A stretch of 33,232 nucleotides of DNA. Source: Candidatus Acidiferrum typicum. Lineage in GTDB: Bacteria; Acidobacteriota; Terriglobia; Acidiferrales; UBA7541. Below are positions 8,769 to 17,613 of the stretch, in pieces. The DNA is taken from positions 1 through 33,232 of the forward strand of contig JAOAPV010000109.1 of NCBI GenBank assembly GCA_025463055.1, written 5' to 3'. The stretch's first letter is position 1, and each line of letters begins with the position of its first letter. The position numbers were made by a program, and so were the translations under genes. Below the pieces are notes generated by a model. The model worked only from the letters and a program-made list of their open reading frames with translations, had not been told where the DNA came from and made no database searches.

Positions 8769-8787
8769 TTGGCAATTGAGAGGCCAA
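8769..8787. promoter_or_regulatory. Possible operator palindrome upstream of aceB
   Basis: TTGGC-N9-GCCAA, a perfect 19-base dyad with an AT-rich centre, lies about 75 bases upstream of the aceB start in an otherwise gene-free stretch. The half-site spacing suits a dimeric regulator. No regulator gene is adjacent, and the match to a named operator is not claimed. The rest of 8697-9130 shows no supported gene, only a weak A-run/T-run inverted repeat at 8947-8975. Confidence 0.35.
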
Positions 8788-9131
8788 ATCTAGGGCTTTC
8801 CGATCCTGCTAAGTTGCTCATAGAAGCGGACATATTTCGCATCTCGATAGCAAGCTGTCCAATCATCGACAATCCGGTGACCAACGCCACAGACTTACTC
8901 TCCCAGACCCAGGAACTTCCCGGACCAAGCGCTATGCCTCATTCTGAAAAAGAGGGTTGTAAAACAGCTCTTTTTTGGCACCGGGCCACTGAGGAGGGCA
9001 ATACACTTTGCTATAGCCGTTAGGACGATGCTATACGCTGGATTGTGTACGAAGTTTGTCTACGAAAGGTAGATGTTTAGCACAGCTGCAGCGCCTCGAT
9101 GGAAGTGAAGCAGCTGCGCTCGCTAGAAAAG

Positions 9132-9158
9132 GAAACAGGGCCTCGCTGCGAGGCCCTG
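9132..9158 (-). terminator. Rho-independent terminator after BON-domain gene
   Basis: A ten-base perfect stem CAGGGCCTCG / CGAGGCCCTG with a three-base loop. On the minus strand it is followed by TTTCCTTTTC. It sits about 25 bases past the stop of the BON-domain gene. Confidence 0.75.
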
Positions 9159-9183
9159 CCCTATGGGAAGCAACTGCTGGCTA

Positions 9184-9741
9184 TTAGCGATTACTCTTCA
9201 CCACCAGATTGTTTTTCACCTCAAAAACATTGGGGACGCTATTGGCGCGCAAGCCAGCCAGGTTCTTATCTGCTTCGCTATCGACGACGCCCTCCAGAAA
9301 AACGTGCCCATTTTTCACAATGATGTGGATCGAGGGCATGGACGACCATCCATACTTCGATAGCGTTGGGTCGCCGTAGATTGCGCGATAAAGCGCGCGA
9401 CGCAACTGGTCGTCCATCGGAGCTGGGGGAAGCACTTCGATATTGTTCGTGACGCCAGAGATGCCCTCGATACTCTTCACGGCCGCTTCGGCGTCATGCT
9501 TGAGCGTAGGATTCGTGACTTGGCCCTCGAGCGTGACGTGATCGCCGTCCACTTTGAAAGCGAGATTGTCGAAAACCGTGTAGTACGGAAGCAAAAGAAG
9601 CTGGTGCCGTACTTCGCGGACTATATTTTGACTAGACTTTGTTTCCTGACTGAGGGCTGAGGCGCTCGTTACCGTTATAACGGCGACGCTAAGCAGTAAT
9701 GTAAGCAGGGCCGTGCCGAACCGAACCCGGTTCTTCAGCAT
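9184..9741 (-). CDS. Exported protein with two BON domains
   Basis: This 185-residue protein has AAGGAGAG seven bases before the ATG. Residues 1-31 form a signal peptide (hydrophobic ALLTLLLSVAVITVTSASA, cleavage near ASA/LS), so it is periplasmic or envelope-associated. Two BON modules follow, at about 38-105 and 108-182. Each has the typical VREVRHQL / LRRALYRAIY helix, a strand-turn-strand (VTLEGQVTN and VFLEGVVDS) and the closing GVTNNIEV / VKNNLVV strand. BON domains are thought to contact phospholipid or envelope polymers in proteins such as OsmY; a stress or envelope role is inference. The gene is monocistronic and divergent from the glycerophosphodiesterase gene. Confidence 0.85.
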   Translation of the reverse strand: MLKNRVRFGTALLTLLLSVAVITVTSASALSQETKSSQNIVREVRHQLLLLPYYTVFDNLAFKVDGDHVTLEGQVTNPTLKHDAEAAVKSIEGISGVTNNIEVLPPAPMDDQLRRALYRAIYGDPTLSKYGWSSMPSIHIIVKNGHVFLEGVVDSEADKNLAGLRANSVPNVFEVKNNLVVKSNR

Positions 9742-9892
9742 GAATCTCTCCTTACGCAGAATTTGGTGTGGTGCTGTTGTTTAGACTCAAGACCCGTTAG
9801 AAAGGACTGCAAGAGGTGGTCTTGCGGCGGGTGCTAGCATAGTCGAAGGGCCGTTCCATCCAATTCCGCAAACCGACGTGGGCGAGGGCATT

Positions 9893-10654
9893 GTGCTGGT
9901 GATTGCGCATCGTGGGGCTTCGGGTCACGCGCCGGAAAATACTCTGGCGGCATTTCGCAAAGCGGTCGCGCAGGGTGCGACGTTCATCGAGACGGACCTG
10001 CAACTTACGCGCGATGCACGATTCGTGGCCATACACGATGCCACCGTTGACAGAACAACCGGTGGCCGCGGCGCAGTGCACGACCTTACGCTTGCGGACT
10101 TGCGTCGCCTGGACGCGGGATCATGGTTCGGCAGCGAATTCGCCGGCGAGCGTATACCCACGCTGGAAGAAATTCTCGAATTTTCCAAGAAACACGATGT
10201 GGTGTTTTATCTGGAGTTAAAGCCCAGTGGCTCCTGGGGCGGCGAGCACGCGCTCATCGGTTCATTGCGCGAATCCGGCGAGATCCCCCGTTCGGTGGTG
10301 ATTTCGTTCGATGCGGAAATTCTGGATGCGCTGCGCAAGATCGAGCCCACGCTGATGACCGGATTCTTGTACGACGGGCAAATCGAAAAACCCGTCGAGC
10401 GCGCGATCGAGATCGGCGCGCGACAGTTAGCCGTGCGAGGCGATTTGGTAACGCCGGCGCTGCTGGCCCAAGCGCGAAAGAAAGATTTGCAAGTGGTGTG
10501 TTGGACGGTAAATCATCCGGCCCACATGCGCATGCTCATCGATGCTGGCGTGGACGGCATTATGAGCGACTATCCCGATCTTCTCGTCGCGGCGAAGAAG
10601 TTGAATAGTTCCAGCCAACGGTGTAGTGCACCAACGAGAGAACGCTTAGGCTAG
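9893..10654 (+). CDS. Glycerophosphodiester phosphodiesterase
   Basis: The enzyme hydrolyses glycerophosphodiesters to an alcohol and sn-glycerol 3-phosphate. The GDPD TIM-barrel signature is complete: IAHRGASGHAPENT near the N-terminus, FIETDLQLTRD with metal-binding Glu/Asp, the second catalytic His in VAIHDATVDRTT, YLELKP, then ARKKDLQVVCWTVNHPAHMR and GVDGIMSDYPDLL at the C-terminus. There is no signal peptide, so the protein is cytoplasmic. The start is uncertain: GTG at 9893 has CGAGGG four bases upstream, and GTGs at 9878 and 9899 are in the same frame. No ATG exists before the HRG motif. The stop overlaps the end of the convergent rsmA gene by nine bases. Confidence 0.9.
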   Translation: MLVIAHRGASGHAPENTLAAFRKAVAQGATFIETDLQLTRDARFVAIHDATVDRTTGGRGAVHDLTLADLRRLDAGSWFGSEFAGERIPTLEEILEFSKKHDVVFYLELKPSGSWGGEHALIGSLRESGEIPRSVVISFDAEILDALRKIEPTLMTGFLYDGQIEKPVERAIEIGARQLAVRGDLVTPALLAQARKKDLQVVCWTVNHPAHMRMLIDAGVDGIMSDYPDLLVAAKKLNSSSQRCSAPTRERLG

Positions 10655-11497
10655 ATGCAACTGCTGGTAAAGAGCCGCTAAATTTGAGACCGAAAGCTGC
10701 TCCGCGCGAGCGTCTGCGCGCAAATTCAGGTTCGCGAGCGCCTCTCTGATCAACTCTGGCTTCACGCGCAACTTCAAATTGTTCACCACTGTCTTGCGCT
10801 TCTGCGAGAAACACAATTTTACGAATTCCAAGAATGTAGCCGCGTTGATTTGCGGCAACTTCGCGCGCTCCCCCGGCAAACGCAAAGTGACCAGGGCGGA
10901 GCTGACTTCGGGTGGCGGGCGGAACGCGGTGCGCGGAATTTCCAGCACAAGTTCAGGCCGCGCATAATATTGCGTCAGTACGGAGAGATAGCCGTAATCG
11001 CGCGTCCCCGGCTGCGCAACGAGGCGTAGTGCCACTTCGTGCTGGATGACAACGTGAATCTCGTCGATGAGTTCAGCGCTGGCAAAAAGATGATGCAAGA
11101 TCGGCGAAGTGATGTAGTACGGCAAGTTACCGTAAATGCGCGCGCGCCGGCCGCCGGTGAGTGCCGCAATATCCGTTTCGAGGACGTCCGCAGAGACAAC
11201 GCTTACATTTGGAAAGCGTTTGGCAAACCGCTGTAGCGCAGCGGCGAGCGGCGCATCGAATTCGATGGCGTAAACAGGCGCGCCAGTGGAAGCGAGGTGC
11301 TCGGTCATTTCCCCATGCCCGGCGCCGACCTCGATCCAACAGGAATCTGATGAATCTCCTCGCGGGATAGGCGAAATGGACTGTTGAGAAACACGGATGG
11401 CCTGCGCGATCTCCTCACGCCACCCAGCGTCAGCTAGGAAATGCTGCCCTAAGCGTTGACGAGCCACTCTTCTCTGCGACCTCGGTGTCCTCTGCAC
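10646..11497 (-). CDS. rsmA: 16S rRNA (adenine1518/1519-N6,N6)-dimethyltransferase
   Basis: RsmA (KsgA) dimethylates two adjacent adenines in the helix 45 loop of 16S rRNA late in small-subunit assembly, using SAM. Seen are RQRLGQHFLAD at the N-terminus, the SAM-binding WIEVGAGHGEMTEHL, YAIEFD, VVSADVLETD, the catalytic motif YGNLPYYITSPI, and the C-terminal AFRPPPEVSSALVTL, then FSQKRKTVVNNL. The start is uncertain. An open frame reaches 11557 and overlaps the upstream kinase gene; I place the start at the GTG at 11497, just after the kinase stop, giving about 283 residues. A GTG at 11467 (273 residues) is also possible. It probably shares a transcript with the kinase gene. Confidence 0.92.
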   Translation of the reverse strand: MQRTPRSQRRVARQRLGQHFLADAGWREEIAQAIRVSQQSISPIPRGDSSDSCWIEVGAGHGEMTEHLASTGAPVYAIEFDAPLAAALQRFAKRFPNVSVVSADVLETDIAALTGGRRARIYGNLPYYITSPILHHLFASAELIDEIHVVIQHEVALRLVAQPGTRDYGYLSVLTQYYARPELVLEIPRTAFRPPPEVSSALVTLRLPGERAKLPQINAATFLEFVKLCFSQKRKTVVNNLKLRVKPELIREALANLNLRADARAEQLSVSNLAALYQQLHLA

Positions 11498-11508
11498 TAA
11501 AAATCTGC

Positions 11509-12075
11509 TTAGCGCTGCTCCCAAGTAGTGCTTTTTCCAAGTTCCCCAAGGCCGCATTCCTTGGCAATTTGAAGCGCTGCGCTCTTAGGATCGAATTTGC
11601 CCGTATCCACTACTACGGATGCCTCGGGAAGTTTCGGCGCGGAAAATGCCCCGGCAGCCTTTAACTCTTCGTATTTCGCCCACGACGTCAATTTTGTGTA
11701 TTGCCGGCGGGAAGGCGTATCCATACGCCGCCGGAGTTCTTCGTCATCGCAAATCAACTCCACAAACTGCATTGTTCCGCCGTTTGCGCGTATGGTTCCT
11801 TGCATTTTCGTGACAAACGCCTGGCGAACAGTGTTCTCTGCATTGAACGTGAAGATCAGTCCAGGCATTCCCGCCCGGCTGGCCTGATCAAAAACAGAAA
11901 GCCATATCGATTCGCGCAGCTCGACAAATTGCGGGCTACCGAATGGAAATACCGAGAGCAACAAGTCCACCACGAGATGATTATGAAATAGTTTGCAGCC
12001 CGTAAGCACAGAGAGCTCTTTTGCAACCGTCAGCTTTCCGACTCCCGGCAAACCGGACATGAAAATCAGTTTCAT
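11509..12075 (-). CDS. Small P-loop kinase-like ATPase (AAA/shikimate kinase-like fold)
   Basis: This 188-residue protein has the ATG at 12075 with GGGAG eight bases upstream; a TTG one codon earlier is disregarded. The Walker A loop MSGLPGVGKLTVAKEL (residues 5-20) is of the GKLT type, with Leu after the Lys, seen in a group of small uncharacterised nucleoside or metabolite kinases. A second conserved region is FHNHLVVDLLLSVFPFG. LIFTFNAEN is probably the Walker B-like strand, and LRRRMDTPSRRQYTKL supplies lid arginines. The C-terminus is VVDTGKFDPKSAALQI, a pattern common in this group. The substrate is unknown. It lies 11 bases upstream of the chosen rsmA start. Confidence 0.75.
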   Translation of the reverse strand: MKLIFMSGLPGVGKLTVAKELSVLTGCKLFHNHLVVDLLLSVFPFGSPQFVELRESIWLSVFDQASRAGMPGLIFTFNAENTVRQAFVTKMQGTIRANGGTMQFVELICDDEELRRRMDTPSRRQYTKLTSWAKYEELKAAGAFSAPKLPEASVVVDTGKFDPKSAALQIAKECGLGELGKSTTWEQR

Positions 12076-12179
12076 CAATCAGCTCCCATTCCGTGGGGGC
12101 ACATTATACGTGCAAGCTCGCTTGACGATAGTCATAGCGTCGGATAGCGTTAAACCTTCTCAATTTTCTTGGGAGCATC

Positions 12180-13688
12180 GTGCGAATCCTTTTCGTGGCA
12201 TCGGAAGGCCTGCCCTTTTCCAAGACTGGCGGTCTCGCGGACGTTGTCGAGGCCTTGCCGAAAGCATTGGTCGGTCTCGGGCATGAAGTCGCCGTGGTGC
12301 TGCCGCGCTACCGCGGTACGAAAGCGAGCTCGGTGGTAGTGCCCAGTGTGACGATTCCCATGGGCGGCACACGGCTCCGTTTTCCATCCGTGGCCGACGG
12401 TACCGTAATTAATGGAGTCCGCTATTTTTTCGTCGACGACCCCGCCTACTTTGATCGCGACGGACTTTACGGCGGCGCCGGCGGCGATTATCCGGACAAC
12501 GCCGAGCGCTACAGCGAGTTCTGCCGCACCGCCATTGAAATCGCCAAGCACGTCTGGCGGCCAGACGTAATCCATTGCCATGACTGGCAGTCCGCTCTTA
12601 TGCCCGTGCTGCTGCGAACCTCGTACGGCGATGATCCGTTAGTGCGAGACATCCCCGTGGTTTTCACCATTCACAACATGGGCTATCACGGCCTGTTTGG
12701 CAGGGATGCGCTCGATCGCGCCGGCATTCCCGCGGGCATCTTTCATCCCACTGGCATCGAATTTTTCGGCAGCGTCAATTTTCTCAAAGGCGGGCTGGTC
12801 TTCTCTGATTACCTCACCACGGTCAGCCGCAAATACGCACAGGAAATTCAAACCCGGGAATACGGCTACGGACTCGACGGCGTCGTTCGCGGCCGCGCCG
12901 ACCGGCTCGTGGGCATCATCAACGGCGTTGACTACTCAGTCTGGAGTCCGGAGAAGGACAAATTCATCGCCGCGAAGTATTCAGCAAAAGACTTGAGCGG
13001 CAAGCACGCCTGCAAGCAAGACTTGCTGGAACTGTTCGAGCTACCCTCCGAGAATTTGGCAAAGCCAGTGATCGGCATCGTCTCGCGTTTCGCCGACCAA
13101 AAAGGTTTCGACCTGATCGCGGAAAGAGCGCACGAGCTAATGCACGAAGATTTGCTTCTGGTCGTGCTCGGCACCGGCGACCGCAAGTACGAGGAGCTCT
13201 TCCGCGCGCTCGCCGCAGCGTACCCCGGGCGTGTCGGCGTAAAGATCGCGTACGACAACGCTATCGCGCACAAAATCGAAGCCGGCGCTGATATGTTCCT
13301 GATGCCTTCGCGCTACGAGCCGTGCGGCTTGAATCAGATCTATAGTCTGAAGTATGGTACCGTGCCGATTGTGAGAGCCACCGGCGGGCTTGATGATACG
13401 ATTGAAGCGTTTGACATCGAACACGGCACCGGAACCGGTTTCAAGTTTGTGGACTATTCCGGCGCCGCGATGCTGCGCAGTGTGCGCCAGGCGCTGCATC
13501 TTTTCATGGATGAGCGCATCTGGCGGCGCATTCAACTGAACGGCATGGCGAAAGATTTTTCCTGGAAGGGCTCCGCGGCCGAATATGCCAAAGTTTACGC
13601 CGCGGCGCGCACGGCGCGGGGCTTGCCGGCTATAACCGAAGCGGCTCCGGCGCCAAGAAACCAAAAGCCTGTTGCAACATCTAATTAA
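12180..13688 (+). CDS. glgA: Glycogen synthase (ADP-glucose dependent, GT5)
   Basis: GlgA elongates alpha-1,4-glucan using ADP-glucose. The 502-residue product begins at GTG 12180 with TTGGGAG six bases upstream. The N-terminal Rossmann half has RILFVASEGLPFSKTGGLADVV, where the KTGGL motif binds ADP-glucose, then HCHDWQSAL and VFTIHNMGYHGLF. The C-terminal half has GIVSRFADQKGFDL, the ADADMF-like EAGADMFLMPSRYEPCGLNQ with the conserved catalytic-site Glu and Cys, and YGTVPIVRATGGLDDTI. Length and order of motifs are normal for GT5. No other glycogen genes (glgB, glgC, glgP) are adjacent. The next gene is thioredoxin after 56 bases. Confidence 0.95.
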   Translation: MRILFVASEGLPFSKTGGLADVVEALPKALVGLGHEVAVVLPRYRGTKASSVVVPSVTIPMGGTRLRFPSVADGTVINGVRYFFVDDPAYFDRDGLYGGAGGDYPDNAERYSEFCRTAIEIAKHVWRPDVIHCHDWQSALMPVLLRTSYGDDPLVRDIPVVFTIHNMGYHGLFGRDALDRAGIPAGIFHPTGIEFFGSVNFLKGGLVFSDYLTTVSRKYAQEIQTREYGYGLDGVVRGRADRLVGIINGVDYSVWSPEKDKFIAAKYSAKDLSGKHACKQDLLELFELPSENLAKPVIGIVSRFADQKGFDLIAERAHELMHEDLLLVVLGTGDRKYEELFRALAAAYPGRVGVKIAYDNAIAHKIEAGADMFLMPSRYEPCGLNQIYSLKYGTVPIVRATGGLDDTIEAFDIEHGTGTGFKFVDYSGAAMLRSVRQALHLFMDERIWRRIQLNGMAKDFSWKGSAAEYAKVYAAARTARGLPAITEAAPAPRNQKPVATSN

Positions 13689-13744
13689 ACTGGTTCAAGA
13701 GAGGGAAAGGCGCTTGCCTCCGCAAGCCCTTGAGGACAAAGAAC

Positions 13745-14110
13745 ATGGCTGACAATAGCATTCTGGCAGTAAACGACGGAAACTTCGAACTCGAGGTTTT
13801 GACGGCGAGCAACGCGCAGCCCGTCATGGTCGATTTTTGGGCGGAATGGTGCCGCCCGTGTCACATGCTGGCGCCCACGGTCGCGGAAATTGCGCACGAC
13901 TACGCAGGAAAACTCAAAGTGACCAAGCTCAACGTCGATGAGGCGATGAATTCCGCGGGCCGCTACAACATCCGCGGCATCCCGACGCTGCTTGTTTTCA
14001 AGAATGGGCAAGTGGTCGAGCAGATCGTTGGCGCCGTGCCGAAAGAACAGATTACCAAAGCGCTCGAGCGCCACTGCGCACAACCGACGCCATCACAGCC
14101 CGCTCAATAA
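13745..14110 (+). CDS. trxA: Thioredoxin with WCRPCH active site
   Basis: The product is a 121-residue thioredoxin, a cytoplasmic disulfide reductant. The ATG at 13745 is used, with GAGGA nine bases upstream. Conserved features are VMVDFWAEWC at 28-36, the redox pair Cys36 and Cys39, LNVDE at 62-66 and the cis-proline Pro80 in RGIPTLLVFKNGQ. The active site reads WCRPCH rather than WCGPCK, an altered dipeptide (Arg-Pro) plus His for Lys. Such variation shifts redox potential or partner choice in other thioredoxins; here that is inference. A Pro/Gln-rich tail of about ten residues follows the fold. Confidence 0.92.
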   Translation: MADNSILAVNDGNFELEVLTASNAQPVMVDFWAEWCRPCHMLAPTVAEIAHDYAGKLKVTKLNVDEAMNSAGRYNIRGIPTLLVFKNGQVVEQIVGAVPKEQITKALERHCAQPTPSQPAQ

Positions 14111-14251
14111 GATATTCGTTGCTGACCGCTCGCAAGGAAGACTGCAGAACTTAAACGACGTGTCGCTATGCGGCACGCCGTTTCTTTTTCGAAGCGGTGT
14201 CGACATTTAGTCGGGATCACACGGAGCAACGATTTCTGGTATAAATCGCAA

Positions 14252-14836
14252 ATGCCTCCCGCCGCCGAAAGTCTCGTCCGCTGCCGCTGGGCCAGCAACG
14301 AGTGGAATATCCCGTATCACGATGAGGAATGGGGCGTGCCGCTCCACGACGACCGAAAATGGTTTGAGCTGCTCATTCTGGAAGGCGCACAAGCGGGTCT
14401 GAGTTGGGACACCGTGCTGCGCAAGCGCGCACGCTATCGAGAAGTGTTCGACGGCTTCGATCCCGAGAAAGTCGCCGGCTACGGCGCGAAAAAGGTCAAA
14501 CAGTTGCTCGCCGATCCCGGCATCATCCGCAATCGCTTGAAAGTTGCAGCCACCATCAGCAACGCTCGCGAATTCCTGAAAATCCAGCACGAATTCGGCA
14601 GCTTCGACACGTACGTCTGGCGCTTCGTCGACGGTAAACCGAAACAAAACGCCTGGAAGCACAAGGTGCCGGCGCGAACAAAGGAGTCCGACGCGCTAAG
14701 CAAAGATCTAGCCAAGCGCGGCTTCCGTTTCGTCGGCTCCACAATTTGTTACGCATTAATGCAAGCCACGGGCATGGTCAACGATCACGCCGTAACCTGC
14801 TATCGTTATCAGCAACTTGGTGGCAATACACGCTGA
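14252..14836 (+). CDS. tag: DNA-3-methyladenine glycosylase I
   Basis: Tag removes 3-methyladenine from alkylated DNA in base excision repair. The 194-residue product starts at the ATG at 14252; the frame is open further upstream to 14168, but those 28 residues do not match the family. Signature regions are RCRWASNEWNIPYHDEEWG near the N-terminus, LFE-like WFELLILEGAQAGLSWDTVL with the base-binding Glu, RNRLKVAATISNAREFL, EFGSFDTYVWRFVDGKP, FVGSTICYALMQATGMVNDH and a final Cys and His that with the N-terminal Cys and His form the Tag zinc site. No clear Shine-Dalgarno sequence is seen. Confidence 0.93.
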   Translation: MPPAAESLVRCRWASNEWNIPYHDEEWGVPLHDDRKWFELLILEGAQAGLSWDTVLRKRARYREVFDGFDPEKVAGYGAKKVKQLLADPGIIRNRLKVAATISNAREFLKIQHEFGSFDTYVWRFVDGKPKQNAWKHKVPARTKESDALSKDLAKRGFRFVGSTICYALMQATGMVNDHAVTCYRYQQLGGNTR

Positions 14837-15002
14837 ACCGTCCGTCTGCCCGCGCTTGCGCGAAAAGCCACCACAGCGTACGATGTTTGTTCAGTAGTTT
14901 TCTTGCAACTCCCACCTGAAACTTCCTTCTTAGAATCGCTGAGGGAAGGGTGCGGGTGACCGGCCAGGCAAGCAGCAAGACGCGTGCAAGTGAGGACGCT
15001 GC

Positions 15003-16304
15003 ATGAAATCAGTCGTTGTAGTCGGCGCGCAATGGGGTGATGAAGGCAAAGGCAAAGTCGTCGACTATCTCGCCGGCGCTTTCGACTACATCGCTCGCGT
15101 CGCCGGCGGGCACAACGCCGGCCACACCGTCATCATCGGCAAAGATCGCTTCGTACTGCAGCTCATCCCCTGTGGGATCCTGCGTCCCAAGCAGCAAGCT
15201 GTAATTGGCGCTGGCGTCGTTGTCGATCCCGCTGCTCTCGTCGCCGAAATCGAAACGCTCGCAAAAACTGGTGTCGACGTGACGGGGCGCCTCCACCTAA
15301 GCAACCGCGCGCACCTGATTTTTCCGTACCATCGCGAACTTGACCGCGCCGCCGAAACCGCACGCGGCGCAAACAAGATTGGCACTACTTCGCGCGGCAT
15401 CGGTCCCGCCTACGAAGACAAGATGGCGCGCCGCGGATTGCGCGCCTGCGACCTGCTCGATCCCGTGCTATTCCGCGAAAAAGCCGCGCGCGTTGTCGCC
15501 GAGAAAAATCGCCTGGCCAAAGGAGCCTACGGCGCGGACATCGATTTTTCCCACGAAGTGGAAGAAACGCTACGCCTGGGCCAAAAGATTCGCGCCTACA
15601 TCTGCGACACCGCCGAACTAGTGAACCGCGCGCTCGACGAAGGCAAATCCGTGCTCTTCGAGGGCGCGCAAGGAACCATGCTGGACATCGACCATGGCAC
15701 ATATCCCTACGTCACGTCCTCGAGCGCAATCTCTGGCGGTGCCACCACCGGTGTCGGGGTTCCGCCAACGAAGATCAAGCACGTGCTTGGCGTTTCCAAG
15801 GCGTACACCACGCGCGTCGGCGGTGGGCCCTTTCCCACTGAGATGCCCGACCTCGATGCGCGCGAAGTTCGCGAGCGCGGCAAAGAATTTGGCGCCGTCA
15901 CCGGACGCCCGCGGCGCTGCGGCTGGCTCGATCTCGCCGTCCTGCGCTACGCCAAAATGATCAATGGCATCGATTCGCTGGTGGTCACGAAACTGGACGT
16001 CTTCGATACCCAGCGCGAAATTCAAGTCTGCGTCGGCTACAAATACAAGGGCTCGCCGTTGCGTGAAATGCCCGCGCTCGCCGAAGAGTACGAGCACGTC
16101 ACGCCGGAGTACAAAACTTTCCCGGGCTGGTGCCAATCCACTTACGGAGTGAAGGACAACGCTAAATTGCCGAAAGCCGCGAGGGATTACATGCGCTTCA
16201 TCAGCGATTTCCTGCAAGTGGAAATCGGCATGATCTCCACAGGCCCCGAGCGCGACGCCACCATCGTGCCGCAAGGCACCGAGCTCGCGCGCTGGCTCGA
16301 GTAA
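15003..16304 (+). CDS. purA: Adenylosuccinate synthetase
   Basis: PurA joins IMP and aspartate with GTP hydrolysis, the first committed step to AMP. The ATG at 15003 has GAGGA six bases upstream. The 433-residue length is standard. Motifs are GAQWGDEGKGKVVD (P-loop-like with the catalytic Asp), RVAGGHNAGHTV with the catalytic His, GTTSRGIGPAYEDKMARRG, LFEGAQGTMLDIDHGTYP, TTGVGVPPTKIKHVLGV-type IMP region, TRVGGGPFPTE and TGRPRRCGWLD, and the guanine-recognition end STGPERDATI. The next gene, moeA, begins 23 bases downstream, so the two may be co-transcribed. Confidence 0.97.
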   Translation: MKSVVVVGAQWGDEGKGKVVDYLAGAFDYIARVAGGHNAGHTVIIGKDRFVLQLIPCGILRPKQQAVIGAGVVVDPAALVAEIETLAKTGVDVTGRLHLSNRAHLIFPYHRELDRAAETARGANKIGTTSRGIGPAYEDKMARRGLRACDLLDPVLFREKAARVVAEKNRLAKGAYGADIDFSHEVEETLRLGQKIRAYICDTAELVNRALDEGKSVLFEGAQGTMLDIDHGTYPYVTSSSAISGGATTGVGVPPTKIKHVLGVSKAYTTRVGGGPFPTEMPDLDAREVRERGKEFGAVTGRPRRCGWLDLAVLRYAKMINGIDSLVVTKLDVFDTQREIQVCVGYKYKGSPLREMPALAEEYEHVTPEYKTFPGWCQSTYGVKDNAKLPKAARDYMRFISDFLQVEIGMISTGPERDATIVPQGTELARWLE

Positions 16305-16327
16305 ACCGCAGGCGCCTGAATCCGCAC

Positions 16328-17539
16328 ATGCTCACCTACGAGCAAGCTCGCCGCACCGTGATTGACCAAGTAGAAAAGGCGAAAGGTCCGCGTGCCACGG
16401 CCACGCTCAGCGTGTGGGACGCGCTAGGTTTTGTGCTGGCAGAAGAAATCAAGACGGATCGCGAGTATCCGCCGTTCAACCGTTCCACACGCGATGGTTA
16501 CGCCGTGCGCGTGAGTGAAATCGCCGCAGGCGCAACATTGCGATGCATAGCGGAAATCAAGGCAGGCGACACGGTGACGCAGCCGCTCGCTCCTCGCACT
16601 TGCGTCCAGATCATGACCGGCGCCGCGGTTCCACCTGGCGCCGATGCGGTTGTGATGATCGAGCACACAAACCGCGATGGCGAGTCCGTCCGATTCGATC
16701 GCGCCGCGCAGTCGGGACAAAACATCGTGCCACGCGGCAGCGAAGCCAAGCGTGGCGAGCCGATTCTGTCCCCGGGCATGCGCCTGGGCTATGCGGAGCT
16801 CGCGCTGGCCGCGCAGGTCGGCGCGGCCCAACTGCGCTGCGCCAGCAAGCCGCGCGTGGCAATTCTTTCCACTGGCGACGAAGTAGTTGCCATCGATCAG
16901 GAGCCCGGCCCATTTCAGATTCGCAATAGCAACAGCGTTTCCCTCGCCGCGCAAGTGCGCCTCGCCGGCGGCGAACCCGTCCTGCTGGGAAACGCGGCCG
17001 ATAACACCGACGATCTTCGCGAGAAAATATCGCGCGGCTTGCGAGAAGACGCGCTGGTTCTCTCCGGCGGCGTATCGATGGGGAAGTACGACCTGGTGGA
17101 GACCGTTCTGAAGGAATTAGGCGCGGAGTTTTACTTTGACGCCGTCGCTATCCGCCCTGGAAAGCCCGCCGTATTCGGAAAGTGCGGAAACACATTTTTC
17201 TTCGGTCTGCCCGGCAATCCGGTATCGACCATGGTAACGTTCGAGCTGTTTGCAGTCCCCGCGATTGACTTGCTCGGCGGCGCCCCGCCGCGCGATCTGC
17301 CGATAGTAGAAGCCCATCTGGGTGCCACACTAAACGAAAAGCAAGGCCTAACGCACTTTCTTCCCGGCAGGGTCGAATGGCGCGGCGCAATACCCGAAGT
17401 AAAGGCGTTACCCTGGCAGGGTTCCGGGGATATAGCAGCCTTGGCTCGCGCAAACTGTTTCCTGGTGGTCGCAGCGGACCGCACTAGGGTCGATGTTGGA
17501 GAAACCGTTCCGATCCTGCTGCGAAAGGACGTAATTTGA
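16328..17539 (+). CDS. moeA: Molybdopterin molybdenumtransferase
   Basis: MoeA inserts molybdate into adenylylated molybdopterin to form active molybdenum cofactor. The 403-residue product has the MoeA order. First come SVWDALGFVLAEEIKTD and YPPFNRSTRDGYAVR (N-terminal domains), ending in VQIMTGAAVPPGADAVVMIE. Then comes the MoCF-binding domain with ILSTGDEVV, IRNSNS and VLSGGVSMGKYDLVE. The C-terminal domain has AIRPGKPAVFG, FFGLPGNPVSTMVTFELF and a last beta-barrel ending ILLRKDVI. The gene opens a molybdenum cofactor cluster with moaC, a response regulator and mog, all on the same strand. Confidence 0.95.
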   Translation: MLTYEQARRTVIDQVEKAKGPRATATLSVWDALGFVLAEEIKTDREYPPFNRSTRDGYAVRVSEIAAGATLRCIAEIKAGDTVTQPLAPRTCVQIMTGAAVPPGADAVVMIEHTNRDGESVRFDRAAQSGQNIVPRGSEAKRGEPILSPGMRLGYAELALAAQVGAAQLRCASKPRVAILSTGDEVVAIDQEPGPFQIRNSNSVSLAAQVRLAGGEPVLLGNAADNTDDLREKISRGLREDALVLSGGVSMGKYDLVETVLKELGAEFYFDAVAIRPGKPAVFGKCGNTFFFGLPGNPVSTMVTFELFAVPAIDLLGGAPPRDLPIVEAHLGATLNEKQGLTHFLPGRVEWRGAIPEVKALPWQGSGDIAALARANCFLVVAADRTRVDVGETVPILLRKDVI

Positions 17540-17613
17540 AACCTCTTCTCTGCGAGTTTTGTGCTCTCAGTGAACTGTGCGTTAATTCCTTTAGTCTTGC
17601 TGAGAACTAGGCG

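Noticed and set aside
8947-8975. Terminator formed by AAAAAGAG / CTCTTTTT
   Set aside because: The stem is almost all A-T with a 13-base loop and no gene ends nearby on the plus strand.
8715-9023. A 102-codon plus-strand ORF, and a 64-codon minus-strand ORF, in the aceB upstream gap
   Set aside because: No ribosome binding site, unusual codon use, start within the tandem duplication, and no protein-like pattern.
14168-14251. Longer N-terminus for Tag
   Set aside because: The 28 extra residues do not match the family and the zinc-binding N-terminal region begins just after the ATG at 14252.
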